DNA of 64,000 nucleotides from Chryseosolibacter sp964563295 (GTDB lineage Bacteria > Bacteroidota > Bacteroidia > Cytophagales > Cyclobacteriaceae): the NCBI GenBank assembly GCA_964563295.1, contig CAZLWX010000004.1, forward strand, positions 5,691 to 69,690, given 5' to 3'. Positions 53,039 to 60,542 of this stretch are shown one piece after another (position 1 is the stretch's first letter; every line of letters starts with the position of its first letter). The notes beneath the pieces are model-generated. The model worked only from the letters and a program-made list of their open reading frames with translations, was not told the origin of the DNA and searched no databases. A program made the translations under genes and the position numbers.

Positions 53039-53720
53039 CCTGTTTCGCGAGAAGCTCGCCAACCACCGCATGCCGGTATCGCCCGAGGCATGGACCCGCC
53101 TTCAACAGAACCTGGAGGAAAAAAATAACAATTCTCTTTTCATGAAGGTAGCTGCCTCGCTCATTTTACTGGCATCCGCCACCGCGTTGATATGGACGAG
53201 CACAGGGCCGCAAACGGAAACACAACTCACTGTGGTGCAAGAGTCGCCGAAACAAGTTACGACTCAACCTGAAGTTGAAAACTTGCCCGCCACAACCCCC
53301 ACCCCGGCGGCGGTTCAGGAAAAGTATCCAGCACCCGGCAAGGGAGGGGTGACAGCCCCTGTTCTACCGGAACGCTCCGCTACTCCTCCAGAAATCCGTC
53401 TCACGCAAATCAGCCGGCCGGTTACTGCGCTTGTAGAATTGCGCGAGCCATCTTTGATGCACCGTTCTGAAACCTCTTCTGCCCAAAATGGAATCGTATT
53501 GATCTACTCAGCAAAGGAGGTAAATGAAAAATATCTTGATAAAAAAGCGCTGGCCCAAGCAACCTCCGATAACGGAAAGCCATCTACGTTGCAGAAGCTG
53601 TTGAGCAAGGCCTATGAACTGAAGACAACTTCGAGTCCTATGGCTGACCTCCGGCAGATGAAGGATGAAATCTTCGCCCTGAACTTCAGAGGCGAGAAGC
53701 AACGTACACAAAACAAGTAA
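53016..53720 (+). CDS. Probable anti-sigma factor, single-pass membrane protein
   Basis: 234 residues. A short cytoplasmic head (FREKLANHRMPVSPEAWTRLQQNL, about 10-33) is followed by one membrane helix (about 43-61) and a Pro/Thr/Glu-rich periplasmic region of about 170 residues (TTQPEVENLPATTPTPAAVQ). There is no zinc-binding HxxxCxxC motif. Topology, position and overlap with the sigma gene, rather than homology, support an anti-sigma role. 2 bases separate it from the beta-barrel gene. Confidence 0.7.
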   Translation: MKNQQPDSLFREKLANHRMPVSPEAWTRLQQNLEEKNNNSLFMKVAASLILLASATALIWTSTGPQTETQLTVVQESPKQVTTQPEVENLPATTPTPAAVQEKYPAPGKGGVTAPVLPERSATPPEIRLTQISRPVTALVELREPSLMHRSETSSAQNGIVLIYSAKEVNEKYLDKKALAQATSDNGKPSTLQKLLSKAYELKTTSSPMADLRQMKDEIFALNFRGEKQRTQNK

Positions 53721-53722
53721 TC

Positions 53723-54706
53723 ATGGACAAAACGATTTTTCTGGCGCTGGCAATAACGATGACCGCCGGCGCATGGGGCCAGTCTGCCGATACGGTAGTT
53801 GTTTCCCTGGGTAAGGCCAGCCAAGTGGTGCTGACGGTGGGCGACAAGAGCGATATTGAGACCCTCAGGTACTACGATTTTCAGGGACTCTTCCGCGATA
53901 TCCTCAACCGCATCGAGCGCGGAGACACTGCCCTTGCCTCATCACCCGTGGAATCCGACACCAACTATGAGTCTGAACAAGACAACGAGCATTGGGAGGG
54001 CGAAGACGATGATGAAAGGGATGAGCACGAACGTTGGACCCACCATCGCAGCGTGGGCAATACCTGGCACACGGCAAATTTCGACCTGGGAATCAACAAT
54101 TATCTGACCGGCGAAGATCAGTTCCCCGACCGGGATGTGAACCATTCGGTCAGGCCATGGGGCTCGTGGTATGTCGGCATCAATTCCCTTCAACGGACAC
54201 GCGCGGCACGCAACTTCTTTATTGAGTGGGGCCTCGGTATCAGCTGGTACAATTTCAAATTCGCAAATGACCGCACGCTCCTATCAACAAGTCCGGAGAC
54301 AGTGATTTTCACTGAGGACGATGTCAACACGGACTACGATTATCTCAGGAGCAAGCTTCGGGTCACTTACCTCAATTTTTCCCTTGTCCCCATTCTTGAC
54401 TTCGGTGACCACGGCCGCCGGCCACGAATCTGGGATAGCTACGGCAGCAAATTCAGGATTGGTATTGGTCCGTATGCCGGCTACCGGATCGGAAGCAAAT
54501 CGAAGATCAGTTACATCGACGAAGAGGGCGAACGCCGTCGTGAAAAGACGAGGGATAGTTTTTATCTCAACGACCTTCGCTACGGAGCGAGACTCCAGCT
54601 GGGCTTCCGCGCGACCGACTTCTTCGTCAACTATGACATGAACGAACTGTTCAAAGCAGGTCGCGGGCCTCAACTTAATGCGGTGAGCTTTGGGATCATC
54701 TTTTAG
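53723..54706 (+). CDS. Outer-membrane beta-barrel protein with acidic/histidine-rich loop
   Basis: 327 residues. Signal peptide 1-19 (AGAWG-Q), a small N-terminal domain, then between residues 78 and 109 a strongly charged stretch (SEQDNEHWEGEDDDERDEHE, then HH) that could bind cations. From about 115 on, alternating amphipathic strands (FDLGINNYL, NFFIEWGLGISWYNFKF, LRVTYLNFSLVPILDF, FRIGIGPYAGYRIG, LRYGARLQLGFRATDFFVNYDMNEL) end in Phe, as outer-membrane barrels do. Third gene of the sigma/anti-sigma unit. I cannot name a substrate. Confidence 0.72.
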   Translation: MDKTIFLALAITMTAGAWGQSADTVVVSLGKASQVVLTVGDKSDIETLRYYDFQGLFRDILNRIERGDTALASSPVESDTNYESEQDNEHWEGEDDDERDEHERWTHHRSVGNTWHTANFDLGINNYLTGEDQFPDRDVNHSVRPWGSWYVGINSLQRTRAARNFFIEWGLGISWYNFKFANDRTLLSTSPETVIFTEDDVNTDYDYLRSKLRVTYLNFSLVPILDFGDHGRRPRIWDSYGSKFRIGIGPYAGYRIGSKSKISYIDEEGERRREKTRDSFYLNDLRYGARLQLGFRATDFFVNYDMNELFKAGRGPQLNAVSFGIIF

Positions 54707-54849
54707 TTCCGGGTTCCTCGTTCCGGGTTCCGCCGCTCCAAGTCATGAGGTGAAACTCGCCCCCAGTCTCCCGAAGCATCGGGACTAGTCGTACCGAACA
54801 ACACAGGGCACTACCACCTCACTGCCATGGACTATGGACTATGGACTAT
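54707..54849. repeat. TTCCGGG heptads, TCCCGAAGCATCGGGA palindrome, GGACTAT heptads
   Basis: Directly after the barrel gene's stop codon, TTCCGGG, TTCCTCG, TTCCGGG, TTCCGCC run in perfect 7-base phase (54707-54734). A 16-base palindrome-like TCCCGAAGCATCGGGA follows at 54769-54784, and GGACTAT three times at 54829-54849. It combines word classes found separately at 14721 and 52342. Confidence 0.88.
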
Positions 54850-54905
54850 CGACTGAGCGAAAGCGTCCTCAACTTGCGGATCAGGAACCGGGAAATAAAG
54901 GACTA

Positions 54906-55385
54906 TTAGAGCTGATCTTTCTTGTAGTACACCATTTCCCGTTCATCGCCGCGCAGTTTCAGATCGCGGCTGACTTTTTGGGATGTGGGCCACAAGATCC
55001 CCAGGATCAGCAGCGAGCCCGCAAACACCCACGTGTACATGTCGTCGCCTGTAAGGTAAAATCCATACGCCAGCACCAGACATGCGGATCCGGCGAGTAT
55101 GTAACGAACGATTGTTAAGCGAAAATATTTTTCAAGTTTCTTGCGCAGGCCTTGATCGGATCGAACGGATTCAATTTTTTTATTGAACCACAAAAAGATC
55201 AGGGCCCAGAGAACGACAACGATTGAAAGTAGTGAAAAATGGACCTGGACGGTGTGGTTGGCAACACTGCTATTCACCGTAAGGTAAAAGTAAACGCCAA
55301 TGAACGCCGCAATGGGCAGCAATAGAATGATGAACAAGACACTGAAGAGCTTGTTGAAGTATTGGCTGATGGTAAAAAAGTCCAT
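54906..55385 (-). CDS. Four-helix membrane protein of unknown function
   Basis: 159 residues with four predicted membrane helices (FSVLFIILLLPIAAFIGVYFYL, LLSIVVVLWALIFLWF, YILAGSACLVLAYGFYL, WVFAGSLLILGILW). A charged cytoplasmic loop (NKKIESVRSDQGLRKKLEKYF) separates the pairs, and the tail (RDLKLRGDEREMVYYKK) is charged. I recognise no family. It diverges from the TetR gene, with 73 bases between. Confidence 0.75.
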   Translation of the reverse strand: MDFFTISQYFNKLFSVLFIILLLPIAAFIGVYFYLTVNSSVANHTVQVHFSLLSIVVVLWALIFLWFNKKIESVRSDQGLRKKLEKYFRLTIVRYILAGSACLVLAYGFYLTGDDMYTWVFAGSLLILGILWPTSQKVSRDLKLRGDEREMVYYKKDQL

Positions 55386-55458
55386 ACTGAACGCCTATAA
55401 AGTTAATCAATTGGGCGATCCAGTACCCGTTGTAACATATTTTCCATAATTTTGATTT

Positions 55459-56058
55459 ATGACGGAGGCTTTAGCAAACTTATCGAGGAAAGAGCAGGTG
55501 ATTCGCAAAGCTGCCGAGCTGTTCAAGGAAAAAGGCTATGCGGCGGCATCCATGCGCGACCTGGCGCAATTGCTCGGCATCGAGGCGGCGAGCCTGTACT
55601 CGCACATCAAGTCAAAAGAAGAAATCCTTCGCAGCCTGTGCTTCGACATGGCGGCAGAATTCAGAAAATCGCTGGAGCAAGTGGAGAGACAACAAGTTTC
55701 AGCCAGCGAAAAACTTCGTATGGGAATTATCGGCCACATCCAGGTGATGGCAAAAGACCTTACGGCATCTGCCGTGTTTATGAATGAGCATCGTCACTTG
55801 AGCCAACCTTACCTTCGAGACTTCCTGCTATTGAGGATCAATTACATCAATCGCTTCAAGACGATCATAGAAGAAGGCGTTCGCAATGGAGAGTTCAAGA
55901 GCACAATCGATAAGAAGCTGGCGGTGATGACCCTTTTCTCCTCCCTCAACTGGATGCCGATGTGGTATGATCCCTCCGGCGGCATTATCGAGCCCATTGA
56001 GCTCGGCGTGCAACTCGCCGACATGCTCGTCAATGGATTGAAACAAAATCCAAAGTAA
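55459..56058 (+). CDS. TetR/AcrR-family regulator of the paa cluster
   Basis: 199 residues. N-terminal helix-turn-helix (VIRKAAELFKEKGYAAASMRDLAQLLGIEAASLYSHIKSKEEIL) and a C-terminal all-helical ligand domain. It stands 68 bases ahead of paaA on the same strand. TetR-type PaaR proteins elsewhere repress paa genes and are released by phenylacetyl-CoA; the same is likely here. TAATTTTG, an exact -7 box, lies only 4 bases before its ATG, which would make the transcript nearly leaderless if used. Confidence 0.88.
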   Translation: MTEALANLSRKEQVIRKAAELFKEKGYAAASMRDLAQLLGIEAASLYSHIKSKEEILRSLCFDMAAEFRKSLEQVERQQVSASEKLRMGIIGHIQVMAKDLTASAVFMNEHRHLSQPYLRDFLLLRINYINRFKTIIEEGVRNGEFKSTIDKKLAVMTLFSSLNWMPMWYDPSGGIIEPIELGVQLADMLVNGLKQNPK

Positions 56059-56126
56059 CCCGGTTATACTAACAAGTGTTTGGATTTCCCTATCTTTACG
56101 GGAACATCCAATTATCGCTTTTCAGT

Positions 56127-57113
56127 ATGTACGGTGGAGGAAACACATTCGAGGGAGTAAAGACCGACAGCATTGCGCAAGAAGATCCGGTAAAGCTGGC
56201 GGAATTCGAGGCTCGTATTGACCGCGGGGAAAAGATCGAACCAGCTGACTGGATGCCGCAGCTGTACCGCAAGCAGCTGATCCGGATGATCGAGCAACAC
56301 GCTCACAGCGAAATTATCGGCGCACTTCCTGAAGGCACCTGGATCACCCGGGCGCCTGGATTCCGAAGGAAACTGGCGCTCATGGCCAAAGTCCAGGATG
56401 AGGTCGGACATGGCCAGCTCCTCTACAGCGCCGCCGAAACGCTCGGAAAGTCGCGCGAACAAATGATCGAGGACCTCATCTCCGGCAAATCCAAATATTC
56501 AAACATTTTCAACTATCCGGCCTTTACATGGGCTGACAGTTGCTTTATCTCCTGGCTTGTCGATGCCGGCGCGATCGTAAACCAGCTGGCAAATGCTAAA
56601 GGCAGCTACGGCCCTTATTGCCGCGCACTCGAACGCATTTGCGCGGAAGAATCCTTCCATCTGAAATTCGGACACCACTGCGTGATCTACCTGGCAACAG
56701 GCAGCGAAAAACAACGACAGATGTTCCAGGAAGCTATCAACCGATGGTGGACACCGATGATGCACTTCTTTGGACCACCCGACAAGATTTCGGTGCATAC
56801 GGAGGTATTGATGAAGTGGAAGGTCAAGATGGCCACCAACGACGATATGCGAAACCAGTTCCTTGATATGTACGTGCCCAAAATCCGGGAACTCGGCTTT
56901 ACAATTCCGGATCCAGCCCTTCGAAAGAATCAGGAGACGGGCAGATGGGACTACACCGAGCCCGACTGGGACGAGTTCAAGCGTGTCATAAATGGCGATG
57001 GGCCATGTAATAAGGAGCGGTTGGAGGTGCGTCGGATTGCGGAAGCGCGTGGTCGTTGGGTGCGCGAAGCCTTGAAATCAGCAAAAAGCGCCTACGTTAC
57101 GCCGTTGGCCTAG
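56127..57113 (+). CDS. paaA: 1,2-phenylacetyl-CoA epoxidase, catalytic subunit A
   Basis: 328 residues from the ATG at 56127. Di-iron monooxygenase subunit that epoxidises the ring of phenylacetyl-CoA. The ferritin-like fold keeps both ExxH iron motifs: Glu92-x2-His95 (AKVQDEVGHGQLLY) and Glu175-x2-His178 (CAEESFHLKFGHH). The nearby phrases DWMPQLYRKQLIRMIEQHAHSEIIG and PEGTWITRAPGF are typical of PaaA. First structural gene of the cluster. The frame from 56076 would add 17 residues unlike the family. Confidence 0.96.
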   Translation: MYGGGNTFEGVKTDSIAQEDPVKLAEFEARIDRGEKIEPADWMPQLYRKQLIRMIEQHAHSEIIGALPEGTWITRAPGFRRKLALMAKVQDEVGHGQLLYSAAETLGKSREQMIEDLISGKSKYSNIFNYPAFTWADSCFISWLVDAGAIVNQLANAKGSYGPYCRALERICAEESFHLKFGHHCVIYLATGSEKQRQMFQEAINRWWTPMMHFFGPPDKISVHTEVLMKWKVKMATNDDMRNQFLDMYVPKIRELGFTIPDPALRKNQETGRWDYTEPDWDEFKRVINGDGPCNKERLEVRRIAEARGRWVREALKSAKSAYVTPLA

Positions 57114-57123
57114 CGATGACCAC

Positions 57124-57363
57124 TCAGTTCAGGTTCAGGAATGGGCCGGCCAGGAGCTGGATTTCTTTCCAGACCGACTTAAGCGCTTCGGCAGGTGACT
57201 GGAAGCAGCCCTCGAGGTACACCAGCGTGCTCGAATCTTTCGGCAGCTCGTTGTTTATCCATTTAAAGATGTCATCAGCGAGCAGGAAAAGTTCGTGACT
57301 GTAGAACTTAGGATAATAGCGCGCCAGCACATCCAGCGCCCACATGATATGCAAGTATTTCAT
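57124..57363 (-). CDS. Small hypothetical protein on the opposite strand inside the paa cluster
   Basis: 79 residues (MKYLHIMWALDVLARYYPKF, then ADDIFKWINNELPKDSSTLVYLEGCF, ending GPFLNLN). Its residue mix and amphipathic pattern look like a real helical protein, and its codons resemble those of the neighbours. It fills the 340-base space between paaA and paaB, where no plus-strand gene exists. I do not recognise a family. It would be transcribed against paaA. Confidence 0.5.
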   Translation of the reverse strand: MKYLHIMWALDVLARYYPKFYSHELFLLADDIFKWINNELPKDSSTLVYLEGCFQSPAEALKSVWKEIQLLAGPFLNLN

Positions 57364-57453
57364 ACATAATCAATTGTAGGGATTTTCGCTTTTGGAAATA
57401 AATGATTTTTGTAGTTTTCACCGCCGTCAATGGCCTTTTGAACTTTTATACCC

Positions 57454-58062
57454 TTGAATTCGCTTGATCCACGAGTAAACCGGTTGCCTAAAATAGACGT
57501 GCCATCCCTGATCGCACCCAAGGCTCCGCTCGATCAGTTTGGCACCTTTGAGGTCTTTGTGCAGCCCAAGGAGGGTAAGCCATTCCAGCATGAAGGTATC
57601 GTACACGCGCCGAATATCGAAATGGCCTTTGTCCTTGCCAAGGAAGCATTCACCCGGCGATTTCTTTGCACATCGCTTTGTGTTGTTGACACACGCAACG
57701 TCTACGTGTCTCCCATGACGGAAGGCGCTCAAAGCGCCTACGACATCCTGGGAGAACACCTGTCAACCAGCGCCGATGCGGCTACGTACGAAATCTACCA
57801 CTTACTCAAACGAGGAAAACAACATATACATGCCGGGTCAGTCAGCGCTCCTTCAGCCGCCGAAGCCATGCATGTAGCCAGGGAACTTCTTGGCCAGGGA
57901 AAACTCGTTTTCAATATTTGGGCAATCCGGACGAGCGATATCCGCTTCACTACGTCCGAGGAGCGGGATCTTTGGTCAACGCTCCCTGAAAAAAAATTTC
58001 GGGATGCTTCTGACTACAAGGGTGGCGATAAGCTGAAACAATTCCTGGAAAGGCAGAAATGA
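57454..58062 (+). CDS. paaB: 1,2-phenylacetyl-CoA epoxidase subunit B, tandem two-domain form
   Basis: 202 residues holding two PaaB-like domains in a row: about 30-95 (FGTFEVFVQPKEGKPFQHEG, IEMAFVLAKEAFTRRF, VVDTRNVYVSP) and about 112-190 (TYEIYHLLKRGKQHIHAGSV, AAEAMHVARELLGQ, WAIRTSDIRFT). E. coli PaaB is a single domain of about 95 residues that bridges the PaaA-PaaC dimers. The only start that includes the N-terminal SLDPRVNRL is a TTG at 57454; an in-frame stop lies 12 bases upstream and there is no ATG before the first domain. 340 bases separate it from paaA. Confidence 0.88.
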   Translation: MNSLDPRVNRLPKIDVPSLIAPKAPLDQFGTFEVFVQPKEGKPFQHEGIVHAPNIEMAFVLAKEAFTRRFLCTSLCVVDTRNVYVSPMTEGAQSAYDILGEHLSTSADAATYEIYHLLKRGKQHIHAGSVSAPSAAEAMHVARELLGQGKLVFNIWAIRTSDIRFTTSEERDLWSTLPEKKFRDASDYKGGDKLKQFLERQK

Positions 58063-58080
58063 AAAGATTCGGGTTAAGCT

Positions 58081-58836
58081 ATGAATGAAACAGCCCTCAA
58101 AGAACTGATCTACAAGGTCGCCGATGACCAGCTGATTATCGGCCACCGGCATTCCGAGTGGACCGGCTTCGGCCCTCTGTTGGAAGAGGACATTGCCTTT
58201 TCCTCGATGGCGCAGGATAAGATCGGCCAGAGCCACGCGTTATATTCAATATTACATCAGCTAGGCGAACAGCCTCCCGATACGCTGGCCTTTATGCGCA
58301 ATGCCAGTCAGTTTCACAATGCCATCTTTAGTGAACTTCCTAACGGCGAATACGACTTCAGCCTAATCCGGCATTTCTTGTACGACACTGCCCTCGCCAT
58401 TCGGATCGAATTGCTCGCGAGCAGTTCTTTCCAACCCATTGCAGCACTCTGCAATAAAATTCGCGGGGAGTTGCGATATCACACGATGCACGCCAACACG
58501 TGGATACGTCAGTTGGGCACAGCAACGGAAGAAAGCGTTGACAGACTACAGCGGTCACTGGACTACGCGGTGCCCTTTGCCCTGGGCCTTTTTGAGGAAT
58601 CTCCATTTGAGCAGGACCTGATCGACGACGGGGTGTTTGCAGGCGAAAGGGCCGTGGAGCAGCAATGGAAGGCCACCGTCGCCAGCATTTTGAAAGACAC
58701 ACGGCTCACCCTTCCGGACCTTGATTCGCTCAACGCCGTCAACGGCGGACGCACGGGTAAACACAGCGAATACCTCCAACCCTTGCTCGATGAAATGTCG
58801 GAAGTATTCAAGATCGACCCCACCGCTGAGTGGTAA
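58081..58836 (+). CDS. paaC: 1,2-phenylacetyl-CoA epoxidase, structural subunit C
   Basis: 251 residues with the same ferritin-like fold as PaaA but without a complete iron site: AQDKIGQSHALY replaces an ExxH motif, as expected for the structural partner. DDQLIIGHRHSEWTGFGPLLEEDIAF and LRYHTMHANTWIRQLG are typical of PaaC. It starts 18 bases after paaB. Confidence 0.95.
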   Translation: MNETALKELIYKVADDQLIIGHRHSEWTGFGPLLEEDIAFSSMAQDKIGQSHALYSILHQLGEQPPDTLAFMRNASQFHNAIFSELPNGEYDFSLIRHFLYDTALAIRIELLASSSFQPIAALCNKIRGELRYHTMHANTWIRQLGTATEESVDRLQRSLDYAVPFALGLFEESPFEQDLIDDGVFAGERAVEQQWKATVASILKDTRLTLPDLDSLNAVNGGRTGKHSEYLQPLLDEMSEVFKIDPTAEW

Positions 58837-58839
58837 TTT

Positions 58840-59319
58840 ATGAAAGCTGCAATCGAAGAACTCACTGCCATCATTGACGCCTTCGGGGAAAAATTCCGAA
58901 GCATACCGGAAACTCAATTTTCGGAAAAGCCGTTACCGCATAAATGGAGCAAAAAAGAGGTGCTGGGCCATCTCATAGATTCCGCGCAGAACAACCTGAG
59001 GCGATTCATATGCGGCCAATATGAAAGCAGTCCGCCGGTAATTGCGTATAACCAGGACTTCTGGGTGTCTGCAAATGCTTATCAGGACATGAGCAAAGCC
59101 GACGTGATCTTGCTTTGGAAGGCGATAAATGAAAGGATCGTCGCGGTGTTGCGAAACATGCCCGAAAAAAACTTCGCCTGTCACTGCGATACAGGGCGAG
59201 GCGGAGTTGCCGAACTTCATGATCTGCGATGGCTCGCCGGTGACTACGTAAAGCACATGAAGCACCACCTGAATCAAATTATCCCTGGCTCCTTTGACGT
59301 GATCTATGTTTCCACCTGA
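58840..59319 (+). CDS. DinB-superfamily protein embedded in the paa operon
   Basis: 159 residues, a DinB_2 four-helix fold: LPHKWSKKEVLGHLIDSAQNNLRRF with the first metal-ligand His, and DLRWLAGDYVKHMKHHLNQI with the others. DinB-fold enzymes include thiol-S-transferases that use bacillithiol or mycothiol, but many have no known role. It lies 3 bases after paaC and overlaps paaD by 14 bases, so it is made with the epoxidase. A role in removing reactive epoxide or thiol adducts is possible (inference). Confidence 0.88.
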   Translation: MKAAIEELTAIIDAFGEKFRSIPETQFSEKPLPHKWSKKEVLGHLIDSAQNNLRRFICGQYESSPPVIAYNQDFWVSANAYQDMSKADVILLWKAINERIVAVLRNMPEKNFACHCDTGRGGVAELHDLRWLAGDYVKHMKHHLNQIIPGSFDVIYVST

Positions 59320-59803
59320 GTCCGATATTTCACGCGACGCGATATATGCTTGTCTCGCAGAGATCAAGGATCCCGAAATCCCCGTTCTCTCGTTGACTGA
59401 CCTTGGCGTGATCCGGGACGTCGGCTTTCACGATGACATGGTGAAGATCATTCTTACGCCGACGTTTGTAGGCTGTCCGGCCATTCAGGTCATGAGAGAC
59501 GAGATTGTATCTGCGCTGCAGAAAAAGGGATTTGACAAGGTCGAGGTAGAGTTATCATTCCGGGAGCCATGGACATCAGACATGATCAGCGAGCAAGGAA
59601 GGCAGGCCATCAGGAAGTTTGGATTGGCACCTCCGCCACCAGCGACGTTGATTGGCGACATCAATGTGCTTGAGAACGCGCCCTGTCCCCGTTGCAACGG
59701 TACCGATACAGAATTGCGCAATGCTTTCGGAGCAACACTGTGCCGGGCGATACATTATTGCAACCAATGCCAGGAAGCGTTCGAGCAGTTCAAACCAATT
59801 TAG
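59306..59803 (+). CDS. paaD: Phenylacetyl-CoA epoxidase assembly protein PaaD
   Basis: 165 residues. N-terminal MIP18/DUF59 domain (CLAEIKDPEIPVLSLTDLGVIRDVGF, ILTPTFVGCPAIQVM) and a C-terminal zinc-ribbon-like module with CPRC and CNQC pairs. PaaD is needed for metal-cluster maturation of the epoxidase complex. The gene overlaps the dinB-like gene. PaaE, the reductase that normally follows PaaD, is absent: the next gene is an unrelated lipoprotein-like protein. Confidence 0.95.
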   Translation: MFPPESDISRDAIYACLAEIKDPEIPVLSLTDLGVIRDVGFHDDMVKIILTPTFVGCPAIQVMRDEIVSALQKKGFDKVEVELSFREPWTSDMISEQGRQAIRKFGLAPPPPATLIGDINVLENAPCPRCNGTDTELRNAFGATLCRAIHYCNQCQEAFEQFKPI

Positions 59804-59897
59804 AGAAAGACGTGTTCTGATGCTGCTTTGAAGGAAAATCCTGCAAAAGACAACATTTTTTCAATATTCGCGTAAATCAAAGTTTAGGGAGCCCGAA

Positions 59898-60503
59898 ATG
59901 CGCATACGTCGACAACTACCCTCTTTCATTCTCTCGCTGAGTGCCATGCTGCTCACCATGTGCGGTGAGAACCAGGAAAGGCAGGCAACTCATTTTACAA
60001 GAACAGACTCTTTAACGGAAACCTATCTTGAGCTGAAGGATCGGATGTTCGCGGCATGGAATATGATGATGCGCGATGACAATCAAAAGCTGAAGGCGAT
60101 GCGTAACCTGGTACACGAATTGGGTGTTTCCAATCCGGCTATGCGGGAGGATCTTAAAGTCTACGAAGAGCGGATTCAGGAACTGGTGCGTTCACGCTAT
60201 ACTCAGGAATCCATGGGGAATCTCAATGCCATCGAAGAGTATGATTTTGCGTCCAATGCGCTCATCAGTGACCTGATCAGTCTGGCGGAATCGCAGCCGG
60301 AGTTCGGCTATAACTCTACGCTACAGCGCCTGTCGGAAACAATCCGCACGGCAGACCAGAGGGTGAACAACTACCGGGAGGAGTACGACCGGATTGCCTC
60401 CGAATACAACGAGTTTATCGAGAAAAATCTTGCTTCTGTAAAGGAGATCGAAGACGATACCGTGGAGAAGAAGCCGTTGTTTCACATGGCCTCCGAAAAC
60501 TGA
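59898..60503 (+). CDS. Exported helical protein, weakly LemA-like
   Basis: 201 residues. A signal peptide or lipoprotein signal (LSLSAMLLTMCGEN; Cys23 if a relaxed lipobox) is followed by an entirely helical, coiled-coil-rich chain (LKDRMFAAWNMMMRDDNQKLKAMRNLVHELG, ADQRVNNYREEYDRIASEYNEFIEKN). The last segment resembles the helix of LemA proteins, but the family call is weak. It is on its own between paaD and the convergent sdh operon. Confidence 0.65.
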   Translation: MRIRRQLPSFILSLSAMLLTMCGENQERQATHFTRTDSLTETYLELKDRMFAAWNMMMRDDNQKLKAMRNLVHELGVSNPAMREDLKVYEERIQELVRSRYTQESMGNLNAIEEYDFASNALISDLISLAESQPEFGYNSTLQRLSETIRTADQRVNNYREEYDRIASEYNEFIEKNLASVKEIEDDTVEKKPLFHMASEN

Positions 60504-60542
60504 CGGCACGCGCCGGCACAGGTTCTCCAGCGACGGGTTCCA

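Noticed and set aside
55447..55454. TAATTTTG as a firm promoter of the TetR gene
   Set aside because: Exact -7 match, but only 4 bases from the ATG and without a TTG at the right distance; mentioned only in the gene entry.
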